DNA from: Algoriphagus vanfongensis DSM 17529
Lineage (GTDB): Bacteria; Bacteroidota; Bacteroidia; Cytophagales; Cyclobacteriaceae
Direction: 5' to 3'
Length of the DNA stretch: 64,000 bases
Assembly (NCBI RefSeq): GCF_000429465.1
Contig: NZ_AUBX01000016.1
Span: 248,001 to 312,000, forward strand
The translations under genes were made by a program, and so were the position numbers. The notes below the pieces were generated by a model, which was not told where the DNA came from, did no database searches, and saw only the letters and a program-made list of their open reading frames with translations. Of this stretch, positions 18,211-26,745 are shown piece by piece (positions within the stretch are counted from its first letter, which is position 1; every line of letters starts with the position of its first letter).

Positions 18211-18226
18211 TAAGTTTGCAAACTTA
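18211..18226 (+). promoter_or_regulatory. perfect 16-bp palindrome containing the xerD -7 box
   Basis: TAAGTTTGCAAACTTA is its own reverse complement. Its left half, TAAGTTTG, matches the TAnnTTTG promoter element. It ends 5 bases before the xerD ATG (18232). The nearest upstream TTG (18185-18187) is 23 bases away, more than usual. It could be an operator, or a -7 element that reads on both strands. Confidence 0.55.
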
Positions 18227-18231
18227 GCGAT

Positions 18232-19143
18232 ATGGAAAAAACTTGGGAATCCTACATCCGACAATTTCGTCATTACCTTAAGCTGGAGCGGGCTTTGAGT
18301 GAGAATTCCATCGAGGCCTATTGTAGGGACGTGGGGAAGCTTAGAGATTTTTTCCTGTCGAATCATCCAGAAACAAGTCCCTTGGAAGCCAGTGTGGATC
18401 AGATCCGGGCTTTTGTGATGACTTTGGGGAAATTGGAGATTTCGGATTTTACCCTTGCTCGGATTATTTCTGGCATCAAGGCTTTTTACAAGTTTCTGAT
18501 ATATGAAGAACTGATCCAGCAAGACCCCGCTCAGCTTTTGGAGGCTCCTAGGCTAGGGAGAAAACTCCCGGATACCTTAAGTTATCATGAGATCAATCAG
18601 ATTTTGGAGGGAATTCCGCTCGGTGAGCCTCAGGGACATCGCAACAGGGCAATGTTGGAGCTACTTTATAGCAGTGGCTTGAGGGTGTCAGAACTGATAG
18701 GGCTAAAGAAAAGTCAGGTTTTTGAAGATGTTGGCTTCTTGCGGGTCGTGGGGAAAGGAAACAAAGAAAGGCTTGTGCCAGTGGGCAAAGACGCCTTGAA
18801 ATATCTTCAGATCTATCTCCAGGAAGTGCGGTCTCACTTGGACATAGTTCCGGGAAATGAGGAATATATTTTCTTAAACAGAAGAGGAAAGCAGCTCAGC
18901 CGCGTGATGGTCTTCAAGATTATCAAAGAGGAAGTGAAGCGTGCCGGAATCGAAAAAAATGTCAGCCCGCACACCTTTCGACATTCTTTTGCGACGCATC
19001 TGATCGAAGGTGGAGCGGATCTTCGGGCTGTGCAGGAAATGCTAGGCCATGAAAGTATCAACACCACAGAAATCTACACCCATTTGGACCGAGATTACTT
19101 AAGGCAGGTTTTGACTGATTTCCATCCGGGTAATAAACAATAA
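18232..19143 (+). CDS. xerD: tyrosine recombinase XerD-like
   Basis: Site-specific recombinase of 303 residues that resolves chromosome dimers at dif with its partner. The N-terminal core-binding domain covers residues ~5-90 and the catalytic domain ~110-300, with all active-site residues visible: Arg151 (SGLRVSEL), His247 and Arg250 (HTFRHSFATH), His273 (LGHESINTT) and nucleophile Tyr282 (EIYTH). Length is normal for XerC/D. It is housekeeping in size and context, with no phage genes or attachment repeats around it. The gene is divergent from the ABC-F gene. Confidence 0.9.
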   Translation: MEKTWESYIRQFRHYLKLERALSENSIEAYCRDVGKLRDFFLSNHPETSPLEASVDQIRAFVMTLGKLEISDFTLARIISGIKAFYKFLIYEELIQQDPAQLLEAPRLGRKLPDTLSYHEINQILEGIPLGEPQGHRNRAMLELLYSSGLRVSELIGLKKSQVFEDVGFLRVVGKGNKERLVPVGKDALKYLQIYLQEVRSHLDIVPGNEEYIFLNRRGKQLSRVMVFKIIKEEVKRAGIEKNVSPHTFRHSFATHLIEGGADLRAVQEMLGHESINTTEIYTHLDRDYLRQVLTDFHPGNKQ

Positions 19144-19165
19144 GGGCCAATCTCAAAGCTGGCCC
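19144..19165 (+). terminator. hairpin directly after xerD, weak terminator
   Basis: GGGCCA (19144-19149) / TGGCCC (19160-19165) starts at the base after the xerD stop. No T-run follows directly (the first is 16 bases on), so termination strength is doubtful. Confidence 0.4.
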
Positions 19166-19316
19166 CTATTGAAGTATATTTTTTGTAATCAATCCAGAAT
19201 TAAATGGAAATGGCTAAAAGGAAGCTTTGAGGCTTTCGTCTAGGCTGCTCCTGTCTTCCGGCTCCATAATCAAAGGGAATTTGGGTGGTGGTGCAAAGGC
19301 TGAAATGCAGATTTTT

Positions 19317-20462
19317 TCACTTCTTCAAAACCTCCCTTGCAATCACAATCTTTTGGATCTCGGATGTTCCCTCCCCGATCGTACAGAGTTTGGCATCCCG
19401 ATAGTATTTTTCGACAGGATAGTCCTTTGTAAATCCATAGCCTCCAAAAATCTGAACAGCTTCATTGGATACTGATACGGCAACTTCAGATGCGTAATAC
19501 TTGGCTTGAGCCCCTTCTAGCGTAACTGTTTTGCCTTGGTTTTTCAAGCTGGCTGCCTTGAAAATCATCAATTTGGCAGCTTCCACTTGAGTTGCCATGT
19601 CGGCCAATTTGAAGGAAATCCCCTGAAATTTGCTGATGGATTGCCCGAATTGCTGACGCTCTTTTGAGTATTGGATGGATGCTTCCAATGCCCCTTCGGC
19701 AATCCCTAGTGATAAAGCGGCGATCGAAATCCTGCCTCCATCTAGTACTTTCATGGATTGGATAAAGCCATCTCCGACCTTCCCCAAAACCTGACTTTCG
19801 TGCACTTTGCAGTCTTCGAAAATCATCTCGGCCGTCTCTGAGGCACGCATCCCGAGTTTGTCTTCTTTTCTGCCTCCTTTGAATCCAGGAGTTCCTTTTT
19901 CGACAATGAAAGCGGTCATGCCATGCGAATCACCCACCTCGCCTGTACGGGCTATGACTACTGCTACGTCTCCAGAATAGCCATGCGTGATAAAGTTTTT
20001 TGCCCCGTTGAGGATGAAATATTCTCCCTCTCTTGTAGCCACAGTTTTCATATTGGCTGCATCCGACCCCGTATTTGGCTCGGTTAGGCCCCATGCGCCC
20101 AACCATTTACAGGTGGCGAGTTTGGGTAGATATTTTTGCTTTTGTTCTTCCGTACCAAAAGCCAAAATATGCCCCGTACAGAGGGAATTGTGTGCGGCCA
20201 TGGATAGTCCTACTGAGGGATCCAGTTTTGAAAGTTCTGCGATGGCGGTGACATATTCATCATAGCCAAAACCGGCACCACCATACTCAGTCGGAACGAG
20301 CACTCCCATGAGTCCCAGTTCTCCCAATTTTTGAAACAGCTCTTTCGGGAAAAATTGCTCATCATCCCACTTTTTGCGGAAGGGAGTGATTTCCTTGGCG
20401 CCGAAGTCGCGGATCATGTCAGCGATCATTCGCTGGTTTTCATTGTGGTTAAAATCAAGCAT
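19317..20462 (-). CDS. acyl-CoA dehydrogenase
   Basis: FAD-dependent acyl-CoA dehydrogenase of 381 residues, first step of fatty-acid or branched-chain acyl-CoA oxidation. The three domains are in order: helical N-domain (DFNHNENQRMIADMIRDF), middle beta-domain with WLGAWGLTEPNTGSDA, and C-domain with the FAD/dimer motif IQIFGGYGFTKDYPVEKYYRDAK. The catalytic base is Glu364 in IGEGTSEI, the position used by short-chain and butyryl-CoA enzymes. Chain-length preference cannot be read by eye. No other beta-oxidation gene is adjacent. Confidence 0.93.
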   Translation of the reverse strand: MLDFNHNENQRMIADMIRDFGAKEITPFRKKWDDEQFFPKELFQKLGELGLMGVLVPTEYGGAGFGYDEYVTAIAELSKLDPSVGLSMAAHNSLCTGHILAFGTEEQKQKYLPKLATCKWLGAWGLTEPNTGSDAANMKTVATREGEYFILNGAKNFITHGYSGDVAVVIARTGEVGDSHGMTAFIVEKGTPGFKGGRKEDKLGMRASETAEMIFEDCKVHESQVLGKVGDGFIQSMKVLDGGRISIAALSLGIAEGALEASIQYSKERQQFGQSISKFQGISFKLADMATQVEAAKLMIFKAASLKNQGKTVTLEGAQAKYYASEVAVSVSNEAVQIFGGYGFTKDYPVEKYYRDAKLCTIGEGTSEIQKIVIAREVLKK

Positions 20463-20658
20463 AATCTTTGGGTTTATTCTGTCTTGTATCTAACTCCAAG
20501 ATTCATAATTAGTTTGGGTTGAGCAATAGGTCTTTCAAAAAAGCCTTCCTGCCAACCTAGTTTCTTCTTCCCAGATCGACTCTGGACGGTTTTGTGCTGC
20601 ATTTTTGTTTATATTTCTCTCCGAATGCCACTTCGATTTTACTGATCACCTTTTTCTT

Positions 20659-22584
20659 ATGACTATCAGAGTTCCCTTTTTATTAGTTCTTTGTCTCTGT
20701 GCCGGTGCAGCGATTGCTCAGACTCCGAGACAAATAGTAGATAGTTTGCTGATTCGTATCCAAGAAGATCTGGATGCTCAGCAACTGGCCCAGATGTACG
20801 GAGAGCTTGGTTGGCAGTATGCCGCCATCAACCTAGATTCTGCAGTTTACTATGGTGAGAAAGCAGTCGAAAAAGCCCAACAAATCGATGATCCCAAGCT
20901 TTTGGCCCAATCCTATAGTGATCTGGGAGGAGGGCTTTTGCAAAAAGGAGAATTGGATCGGGCAAGAGAGATGTATCTGAAGACACTTGAAATCCGCCAG
21001 GAGATCGGAGATTCTCTAGGGATGGCTAAGATGTATAACAATCTTGGGTTTATCTATCAGCGGAAATATGAGTCGGATTCGGCAATCCAGTTTTTTCTTC
21101 AGGCCTTGCCGATTTTCGAAGCCAATCAGGATCTTCTCAATGTAGCTTCAATCAAAAACAATATTGGGGTGATCTACCAGAACATGCCTGACTATGAAAA
21201 AGCCATTCAGTATTATCAAGAAGCGGTGGCCATCAGGGAAGCTGTTGGGGAGACCAAATCCTTGATCGGGACCTACACCAATCTTGGAAGCTGCTATAAG
21301 TATTTAAATCAATATGAGCTGGCAGAGGAGTATTATCAAAAAGCGATTTCAACTTCTATAGCAACAGGTGATCGGCTCAATCTTGTCATTTCGTATCGTT
21401 CGTATGCGTTTTTCTTACAAGAAAAGGGCGATATGAAGCAGCTTGAGGATATTTCGAGAAGAGGGATCCAAGTAGCTGAAGAAGTCAATGCTCTGTATGA
21501 ATTGGCGACGCTACAGCTCAATCTCGGAATAGCGCTTCAGGCGCAGGGAAAATCTCAGGAAGCCAGGCCTTTGCTTCTTCGAGCAGCTAGCAGTTTCATA
21601 GAGCAGGGCTCTGATGATGATGCATTGGTAGCTTATCTGGAAATGATTCCTCTCTATGCGTCTTTGGGCATGCCTGACAGCGCAAGATATTATTCTAATC
21701 GCTATCAGGAATTTCTTCGGAATAAGTTTCAAAAAGAATCAAGAGAGCGTACAGCAGAGCTTGAGACGAAATATCAAACCGAACTGAAAGATAGTCAGAT
21801 AGCGGAGCAGGAGCTGGAGATCCGGAATAAAAACCTGATGCTCTTTGGCTCCTTGGGATTGGCTCTCGTCTTGGCGATTGTGGGCTATCTCCTGTATGCG
21901 CAGCAGAAATTGAAAAATACCCAATTGCGCCAAGAAGCTGAATTGAAAGCTGCTTTGGTACAGATCGATACTCAAAGGAAGCTGGATGAGCAGCGTACAC
22001 TTATAGCCAGAGATCTTCATGATAATATCGGAGCTCAGTTGACTTTTATTATTTCATCGATAGAAAACCTGAAGTATTTTCAGCCGATTCAAGAGCAACT
22101 CAGCAAAAAATACGACAGCATTACCTCATTTACCAAGCAGACTATCACCGAGCTGCGCGATACAATCTGGGCGATGAATAGTGGTGCAGTGACTTGGGAG
22201 AGTTTGATCCAGCGTGTCCAAGGTTTTTTACGTCAGGCCAAGGAATCTTCAGGGATAGAAATCCAGCTAGACGTATCCTCTCAACTGAATCAGCAGGGGA
22301 CTTTGCCTTCTTCCGAAAGTATTCAGATACTTCGGATCATTCAGGAAGCTGTGCAGAATGCCGTGAAATATTCCAATGCAAACCATGTGGAGGTTTTGTT
22401 TGCAAATCAGCTATCAAAACTCTCCTTGCAAATTTCAGATGATGGAGTTGGCTTTGACGAACAGGAAATTGTGCCAGGACATGGTCTTTTGAATATGAAG
22501 AAAAGAGCGGAAGAATTAGGCGGAGAACTCAAGATCCAATCGACTCCGGGAAAGGGCACAAAAGTGATTCTGCTATTGAATTGA
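20659..22584 (+). CDS. TPR sensor histidine kinase without adjacent regulator (HisKA_3 type)
   Basis: Sensor kinase of 641 residues: signal peptide (FLLVLCLCAGAAIAQ), six or so TPR repeats to about residue 360 (KMYNNLGFIYQRKYESDSAI, KNNIGVIYQNMPDYEKAI, TYTNLGSCYKYLNQYELAE), a coiled coil, one membrane segment (LFGSLGLALVLAIVGYLLYA), the H-box with His454 (IARDLHDNIGAQ) and a C-terminal ATPase (DDGVGFDEQ, GHGLLNMKKRAEELGG). Same architecture as the kinase at 9605-11602, but no response regulator gene is next to it. The ATG at 20659 puts the signal peptide first. Confidence 0.9.
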   Translation: MTIRVPFLLVLCLCAGAAIAQTPRQIVDSLLIRIQEDLDAQQLAQMYGELGWQYAAINLDSAVYYGEKAVEKAQQIDDPKLLAQSYSDLGGGLLQKGELDRAREMYLKTLEIRQEIGDSLGMAKMYNNLGFIYQRKYESDSAIQFFLQALPIFEANQDLLNVASIKNNIGVIYQNMPDYEKAIQYYQEAVAIREAVGETKSLIGTYTNLGSCYKYLNQYELAEEYYQKAISTSIATGDRLNLVISYRSYAFFLQEKGDMKQLEDISRRGIQVAEEVNALYELATLQLNLGIALQAQGKSQEARPLLLRAASSFIEQGSDDDALVAYLEMIPLYASLGMPDSARYYSNRYQEFLRNKFQKESRERTAELETKYQTELKDSQIAEQELEIRNKNLMLFGSLGLALVLAIVGYLLYAQQKLKNTQLRQEAELKAALVQIDTQRKLDEQRTLIARDLHDNIGAQLTFIISSIENLKYFQPIQEQLSKKYDSITSFTKQTITELRDTIWAMNSGAVTWESLIQRVQGFLRQAKESSGIEIQLDVSSQLNQQGTLPSSESIQILRIIQEAVQNAVKYSNANHVEVLFANQLSKLSLQISDDGVGFDEQEIVPGHGLLNMKKRAEELGGELKIQSTPGKGTKVILLLN

Positions 22585-22674
22585 AATCCCGATAAATAGG
22601 CTTTTTGCCGTATTCCATTCACTAGTCGGAAAGGCTAGCTTTGAGAAAATGCCAGAAAGGTGTAATTCTCAGCT

Positions 22675-23004
22675 ATGCACGCTCTTTTCACTAGTGATTT
22701 TGTTTTGGGACTATTGACTGCCTTGGTCCTCTTAGGCTTATTGGCGATGCATCTATTGGTGATTCGTGAGTATCTCAATCAGCGGAAAATTCATCGAAAG
22801 TGGCTCGTGGAGCTTGAAAATCTTAGGAAAAAAGAAGAGGAAAGATCACAGGCCATGGACCAGGGGAATGGTTCGCTACAAGAGATTCGGGGAAATACTC
22901 AGGAAAAGCTCGATATTATCAAGCTTCAAGTAGAAGCGATGGAGCTCATAGAAAAGAAGAAGTCATCTGGCGATCAGGATCCAGGAAGAGCAAATGCAAC
23001 ATAG
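22675..23004 (+). CDS. small single-pass membrane protein with coiled coil
   Basis: Protein of 109 residues: N-terminal membrane segment (VLGLLTALVLLGLLAMHLLV, residues ~9-28) followed by a charged, coiled-coil-like region (ENLRKKEEERSQAMD, ~48-62, and a second helix ~75-100). Family unknown. It lies 90 bases after the orphan kinase in the same direction, so it may be co-transcribed with it. Its last 31 bases overlap the 3' end of the convergent PQQ dehydrogenase gene, which lowers certainty about the exact C-terminus. Confidence 0.55.
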   Translation: MHALFTSDFVLGLLTALVLLGLLAMHLLVIREYLNQRKIHRKWLVELENLRKKEEERSQAMDQGNGSLQEIRGNTQEKLDIIKLQVEAMELIEKKKSSGDQDPGRANAT

Positions 23005-25091
23005 GAATCTCCACTTTTTGTGCCTTTTCCACCACCGCAGGCGATGACGAGATATTGCTTTTCGTCGGCTTCATAGATAGCTGGAGTTGCGTGACCCGAT
23101 GCAGGCAGGGAGGCCTCCCAGAGTTTTTCACCGGTCAGCTTATCGAATGCTCGAATCTTTTCATCTTTTGTCGCAGCGATAAATAGCAAACCTCCGGCGG
23201 TGACGACTGGCCCTCCGTAATTTTCCGTTCCCGTAGGAGCAAAACCCATTGCCGAAAGCGAATCAATCTCACCCAGCGGGATTTGCCATTTCTTGAGGCC
23301 TGTTTGCATATCTATAGCAGTCAATAGGCCCCAAGGTGGATTGGAGCCATACAGCCCTTCTTTGGTCAGAAGTTTTTTGTACCCATTCATATAGTATCGG
23401 GGGTTGAGTGGAGCATTTTCTCCCTCAATTTCCTGTTTGTCTCCTTCTGTGGATTTTCCCAATAAGAAATCTACCAGCACCTTTCTATTTTCAGAAGAGA
23501 TATGATCAAAAGCTGGCATGGCACCTCTTCCTTTGGTGATCAATCTTTCCAAAGAATCTGAATTGTATTTGGATCCGATTTCCAATAGTGAAGGAATCGT
23601 TGGCGGCACTCCTTTTCTCTCCAGCCCATGACAGTTGCCGCAATAATTGGTGTAAACTGCCTGACCTACATTATCAAATTCTGAATTTGGCTTCATCTCG
23701 ATCAGCCAAGGGATTTGGTTGGCATTGACATAGAAGAGTTGGGTCTCAGGGTCGAAAGCCGCTCCGCCCCATTCTCCACCGCCGTCCATCCCTGGAAAAA
23801 GAACGATCGGTTGTTCAGCATTGGGAGCTAGCCAGCTGTCGCCAATAAGAACATCTGTAAGTTGGTTTTGAATGTCTTCCTTCCATTCAGGCTTGAGATT
23901 GAGGATGTCTTTTTCCTCAAAGACCATGTTCATAAATGGTTCTGGAAGACTGGGGATCGGTTGGGTAGGAGAACTGTATTCACCGGGTAAGGTGCTTTGG
24001 CTGACTAGTTTTTCTTCAATCGGCCAGATAGGCTCTCCTGTCTCCCGATCAAAAACATAAGTCATTCCCTGTTTAGAAATTTGAGCGACTGCATCCACCC
24101 ATTTTCCGTCTTTTTGAATGCTGATGAGATTGGGGTTGGCAGGGAAGTCTCGATCCCAGACATCGTGATGAACAGCCTGAAAATGCCAGATTCTTTGGCC
24201 TGTCTTCGCATCTAGAGCGATCAGGGAATTGGCAAAAAGATTGTCTCCTTTGCGATAGCCTCCCCAAAAATCATAGGTGGCTGATCCGGTAGGAATATAG
24301 ACAATCCCTCGCTCGTAGTCCAGAGTCATGCCAGCCCAGTTATTTGCGCCGCCGATTTGAGAGATAAATTCAGGATCCCACGTTTCGTAGCCAAATTCAC
24401 CCTCATGGGGAATCGTATGGAAAATCCACTCTTGCTCGCCTGTCAAAATATTGTATGCCCTGATATGACCGGGTGCCGCATCGAGTCCTTCGGAAAGGCG
24501 CATTCCGATGATCAATACATCTTCGAAAACTACTCCTGGAGCATTGGCAACTATCAGAAAGTCTTCCCTATTGGGATCAAGTCCTTTCCGAAGGTCAATT
24601 TTTCCATTTTCACCAAAAGTCCGGATAGGCTCACCAGTCAAGGCGTCTACCGCCATCATCCAATTTCCTGCTCCGAAAAGAATTCGTTTGTCTTTTCCTC
24701 TTTCCCAATAGCTTACTCCCCGGTTGGTACCTGCCCAGGAGTTTTCTCCGCCAAGTATCTCAAAGGGGTCAAATCTCCAGATTTCTTTGCCGCTTCCTGC
24801 ATCCAGAGCAAAAACGTCTAAACCAGGCGTAGTGGCATAGAGAAGACCATTTTTGACGATGGGTTGGCACTGAATCTGGGAGCGCTCGGTGGCATCCCCA
24901 GTTTGATAAGTCCAAGCCACCTGCAGTTGGGATACATTGGATCGGTTGATTTGATCTAGCGAGGAATAGCGGGAAGCATCGGCTGGACCACCGTAGTGAG
25001 ACCAGTCTGTATAATCTATGCTTTCGGAGTTGGGTTGACAGGAAAAACAACAAATGAGGAAGGCGGAAAAAAAGAGGAGAAGTCGATTCAT
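22974..25091 (-). CDS. PQQ-dependent dehydrogenase with inserted cytochrome c domain, lipoprotein
   Basis: Quinoprotein of 705 residues related to membrane glucose and alcohol dehydrogenases; oxidises a sugar or alcohol in the periplasm and passes electrons to its own haem. It has a Cys-rich lipoprotein signal (FLICCFSCQ), an eight-bladed-propeller N-part (WSHYGGPADASRYSSLDQIN, VAWTYQTGD), and between blades at about residues 455-540 a cytochrome c domain with haem motif CGNCH and likely Met ligand in GRGAMPAF. The propeller then resumes (PPWGLLTAIDMQTGLKKW). The substrate is unknown. The gene is 51 bases downstream of the SDR gene. Confidence 0.88.
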   Translation of the reverse strand: MNRLLLFFSAFLICCFSCQPNSESIDYTDWSHYGGPADASRYSSLDQINRSNVSQLQVAWTYQTGDATERSQIQCQPIVKNGLLYATTPGLDVFALDAGSGKEIWRFDPFEILGGENSWAGTNRGVSYWERGKDKRILFGAGNWMMAVDALTGEPIRTFGENGKIDLRKGLDPNREDFLIVANAPGVVFEDVLIIGMRLSEGLDAAPGHIRAYNILTGEQEWIFHTIPHEGEFGYETWDPEFISQIGGANNWAGMTLDYERGIVYIPTGSATYDFWGGYRKGDNLFANSLIALDAKTGQRIWHFQAVHHDVWDRDFPANPNLISIQKDGKWVDAVAQISKQGMTYVFDRETGEPIWPIEEKLVSQSTLPGEYSSPTQPIPSLPEPFMNMVFEEKDILNLKPEWKEDIQNQLTDVLIGDSWLAPNAEQPIVLFPGMDGGGEWGGAAFDPETQLFYVNANQIPWLIEMKPNSEFDNVGQAVYTNYCGNCHGLERKGVPPTIPSLLEIGSKYNSDSLERLITKGRGAMPAFDHISSENRKVLVDFLLGKSTEGDKQEIEGENAPLNPRYYMNGYKKLLTKEGLYGSNPPWGLLTAIDMQTGLKKWQIPLGEIDSLSAMGFAPTGTENYGGPVVTAGGLLFIAATKDEKIRAFDKLTGEKLWEASLPASGHATPAIYEADEKQYLVIACGGGKGTKSGDSYVAFALPGS

Positions 25092-25142
25092 GGGTAAATT
25101 GCTGGCCCAGAATATCGACATTTCTCCTCATTTTTAAAATTG

Positions 25143-25976
25143 TCAGCTGGCTGAATATGGGAAATCCAAAGGGTTGGGATAATCGAATTGAAATCCCTTG
25201 TTCAAGATTTTTTGGGGAGAAATTAGCCGCTGATCCTTTTCTTTTTCGGGAGCAAAGCTGATCGGAAGAGGGATTCCAAGATCTTCGGAATTCCTAGCAT
25301 AAACTTCCTTTCGCTGTGGATGATGAGGAGCGACACCATTGAAGGTCTCGTTCCAGAGATCATTTTCAATAATAAACTGCATCATTCGGGCAGCGTCCTG
25401 CCGGTAGATAAAGTTGACCCGGGTATGTCCGATGACATTTTCTTTTCCAGAAAAATACCTGCCTGGGATGCGCTCATCCCCCAAAAGACCTCCAAATCGA
25501 AGGACGGTCAGCTTGCATTCCAAGTTGCTTTTGAGGTATTCTTCAGCTTTCCAAAGGGAGAGATTCCCAGAGTTTTCTTCATTTACCAATTGGTTTTCAT
25601 CGTATTCTCCCTCGATGCTCCGTTCCGGATAGACACCGGTGCTACTGATGTAGAGTACCTTTTGGATCTGTGAATTATTGATGAGATCCTTGAGGAATTT
25701 CAATTGCTCGAGATACTTCTCGTCACCATCGTGCCGACTTCTAGGGGGGATATTGACGACCAAAACTTCGGATTGGAAGAGGGCCTGAAAGCCTGATCCT
25801 TTGGGATATGGGTCCAAGGAGAATTCAAAAGCTTCAATTCCGTCCTTTTTTATAGCAAGAGCCTTTTCTTCTGTAGTGCAACTGCCTTTGACATGATGCC
25901 CGTTCGCTAAGAGTAATTTGCCAAGTGGCAGTCCTATCCAGCCTAGTCCCACGATGCTGATTGCTTTTTTTTCCAT
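25143..25976 (-). CDS. NAD(P)-binding SDR/epimerase-like protein (YeeZ-like)
   Basis: Rossmann-fold protein of 277 residues. N-terminal dinucleotide-binding loop VGLGWIGLPLGKLLL (residues ~9-23), strand VLVVNIPPRSR, and the SDR-like segment VLYISSTGVYPE. This fits the group annotated as sugar-nucleotide epimerases or YeeZ-like proteins. The canonical YxxxK pair is not obvious (LSLWKAEEYLK is in the right place with Trp for Tyr), so catalysis is uncertain. It sits between a terminator and the PQQ dehydrogenase gene, suggesting a two-gene unit with the latter. Confidence 0.75.
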   Translation of the reverse strand: MEKKAISIVGLGWIGLPLGKLLLANGHHVKGSCTTEEKALAIKKDGIEAFEFSLDPYPKGSGFQALFQSEVLVVNIPPRSRHDGDEKYLEQLKFLKDLINNSQIQKVLYISSTGVYPERSIEGEYDENQLVNEENSGNLSLWKAEEYLKSNLECKLTVLRFGGLLGDERIPGRYFSGKENVIGHTRVNFIYRQDAARMMQFIIENDLWNETFNGVAPHHPQRKEVYARNSEDLGIPLPISFAPEKEKDQRLISPQKILNKGFQFDYPNPLDFPYSAS

Positions 25977-25984
25977 ATAGCTAT

Positions 25985-26011
25985 AAAAAAACCTCCCGTT
26001 GAGAGGAGGTT
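25985..26011 (-). terminator. intrinsic terminator after the lipid hydroxylase gene
   Basis: Stem AACCTCC (25990-25996) / GGAGGTT (26005-26011). Read on the minus strand it is followed by a run of T (A-run 25985-25990 on plus). Confidence 0.85.
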
Positions 26012-26019
26012 GGTTTGAA

Positions 26020-26643
26020 TTAATCTTTTTTTGGCAAGGTGCCTAGAATGAAATCCCAAAGCGGAGTACTTACTCCAAAAGCGGTGTCAGGATCCTTGTA
26101 ATGGTGGATTGCATGGTTGACCCAAAGAATTTTGAACATGTTTTTAGGAGGATTAAATGCATGCACAATGTAATGGACTCCCAAATAGGAAGCATAGCCG
26201 ATCAGAAAACCTGGCAAGAAGTAGAGGCAATAATCCCCCATGATCAGATTGAATACCAAGTAAAATATTGCAGCATAAGCAGCACTCACAAAAGGAGGCA
26301 TCGCCAATCGGTCTTTGTCTCGCGGATAATCATGGTGAACTCCGTGCACGGTGTACTGTAGCTTGTCTTTGACAGGAGTATTGGGCTCCATGTGAAAGAA
26401 ATGCTTATGCATCATGTATTCCACGAATGTAAAAGAAATGTAGCCTGCCAATAGGATCAAAAGTCCGGTAACAAGAGGGATGGATGTCTCCAGCGCGTAG
26501 TAGAATGAAACTCCTGAAAGCACCAAAAACATGATGATAGGAACCAAAATATGTGTTCTGGAGATCTTTTCTAATAATGGATTTTCAAACATTTTGGCCG
26601 AACCAAAATTGTCGGGTTTATCCAGTCTGCCAATCTTTTTCAT
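26020..26643 (-). CDS. sterol desaturase/fatty acid hydroxylase family membrane protein
   Basis: Di-iron membrane hydroxylase of 207 residues with four hydrophobic segments and His clusters that bind iron: EYMMHKHFFH, VHGVHHDYP, HYIVHAF and NHAIHHYKDP. The pattern is closest to the fatty-acid 2-hydroxylases that modify ceramides; sphingolipids are made by many Bacteroidota, so a sphingolipid substrate is a fair inference. The ATG at 26643 is used because the longer frame adds 25 residues without similarity. It is 102 bases downstream of bshA. Confidence 0.85.
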   Translation of the reverse strand: MKKIGRLDKPDNFGSAKMFENPLLEKISRTHILVPIIMFLVLSGVSFYYALETSIPLVTGLLILLAGYISFTFVEYMMHKHFFHMEPNTPVKDKLQYTVHGVHHDYPRDKDRLAMPPFVSAAYAAIFYLVFNLIMGDYCLYFLPGFLIGYASYLGVHYIVHAFNPPKNMFKILWVNHAIHHYKDPDTAFGVSTPLWDFILGTLPKKD

Positions 26644-26745
26644 ACTAATTCCTGATTTTATCCCTGCACTAGGGCACAAAGTTGATGCAAAAATAACCCA
26701 GAACATACTTTTCTGCATTGATTTTCGTCATAAAACTCGATTTTT

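Noticed and set aside
18232-19143. xerD as a phage or integron integrase
   Set aside because: Normal length and motifs for chromosomal XerD; no phage genes, tRNA target or attachment repeats nearby.
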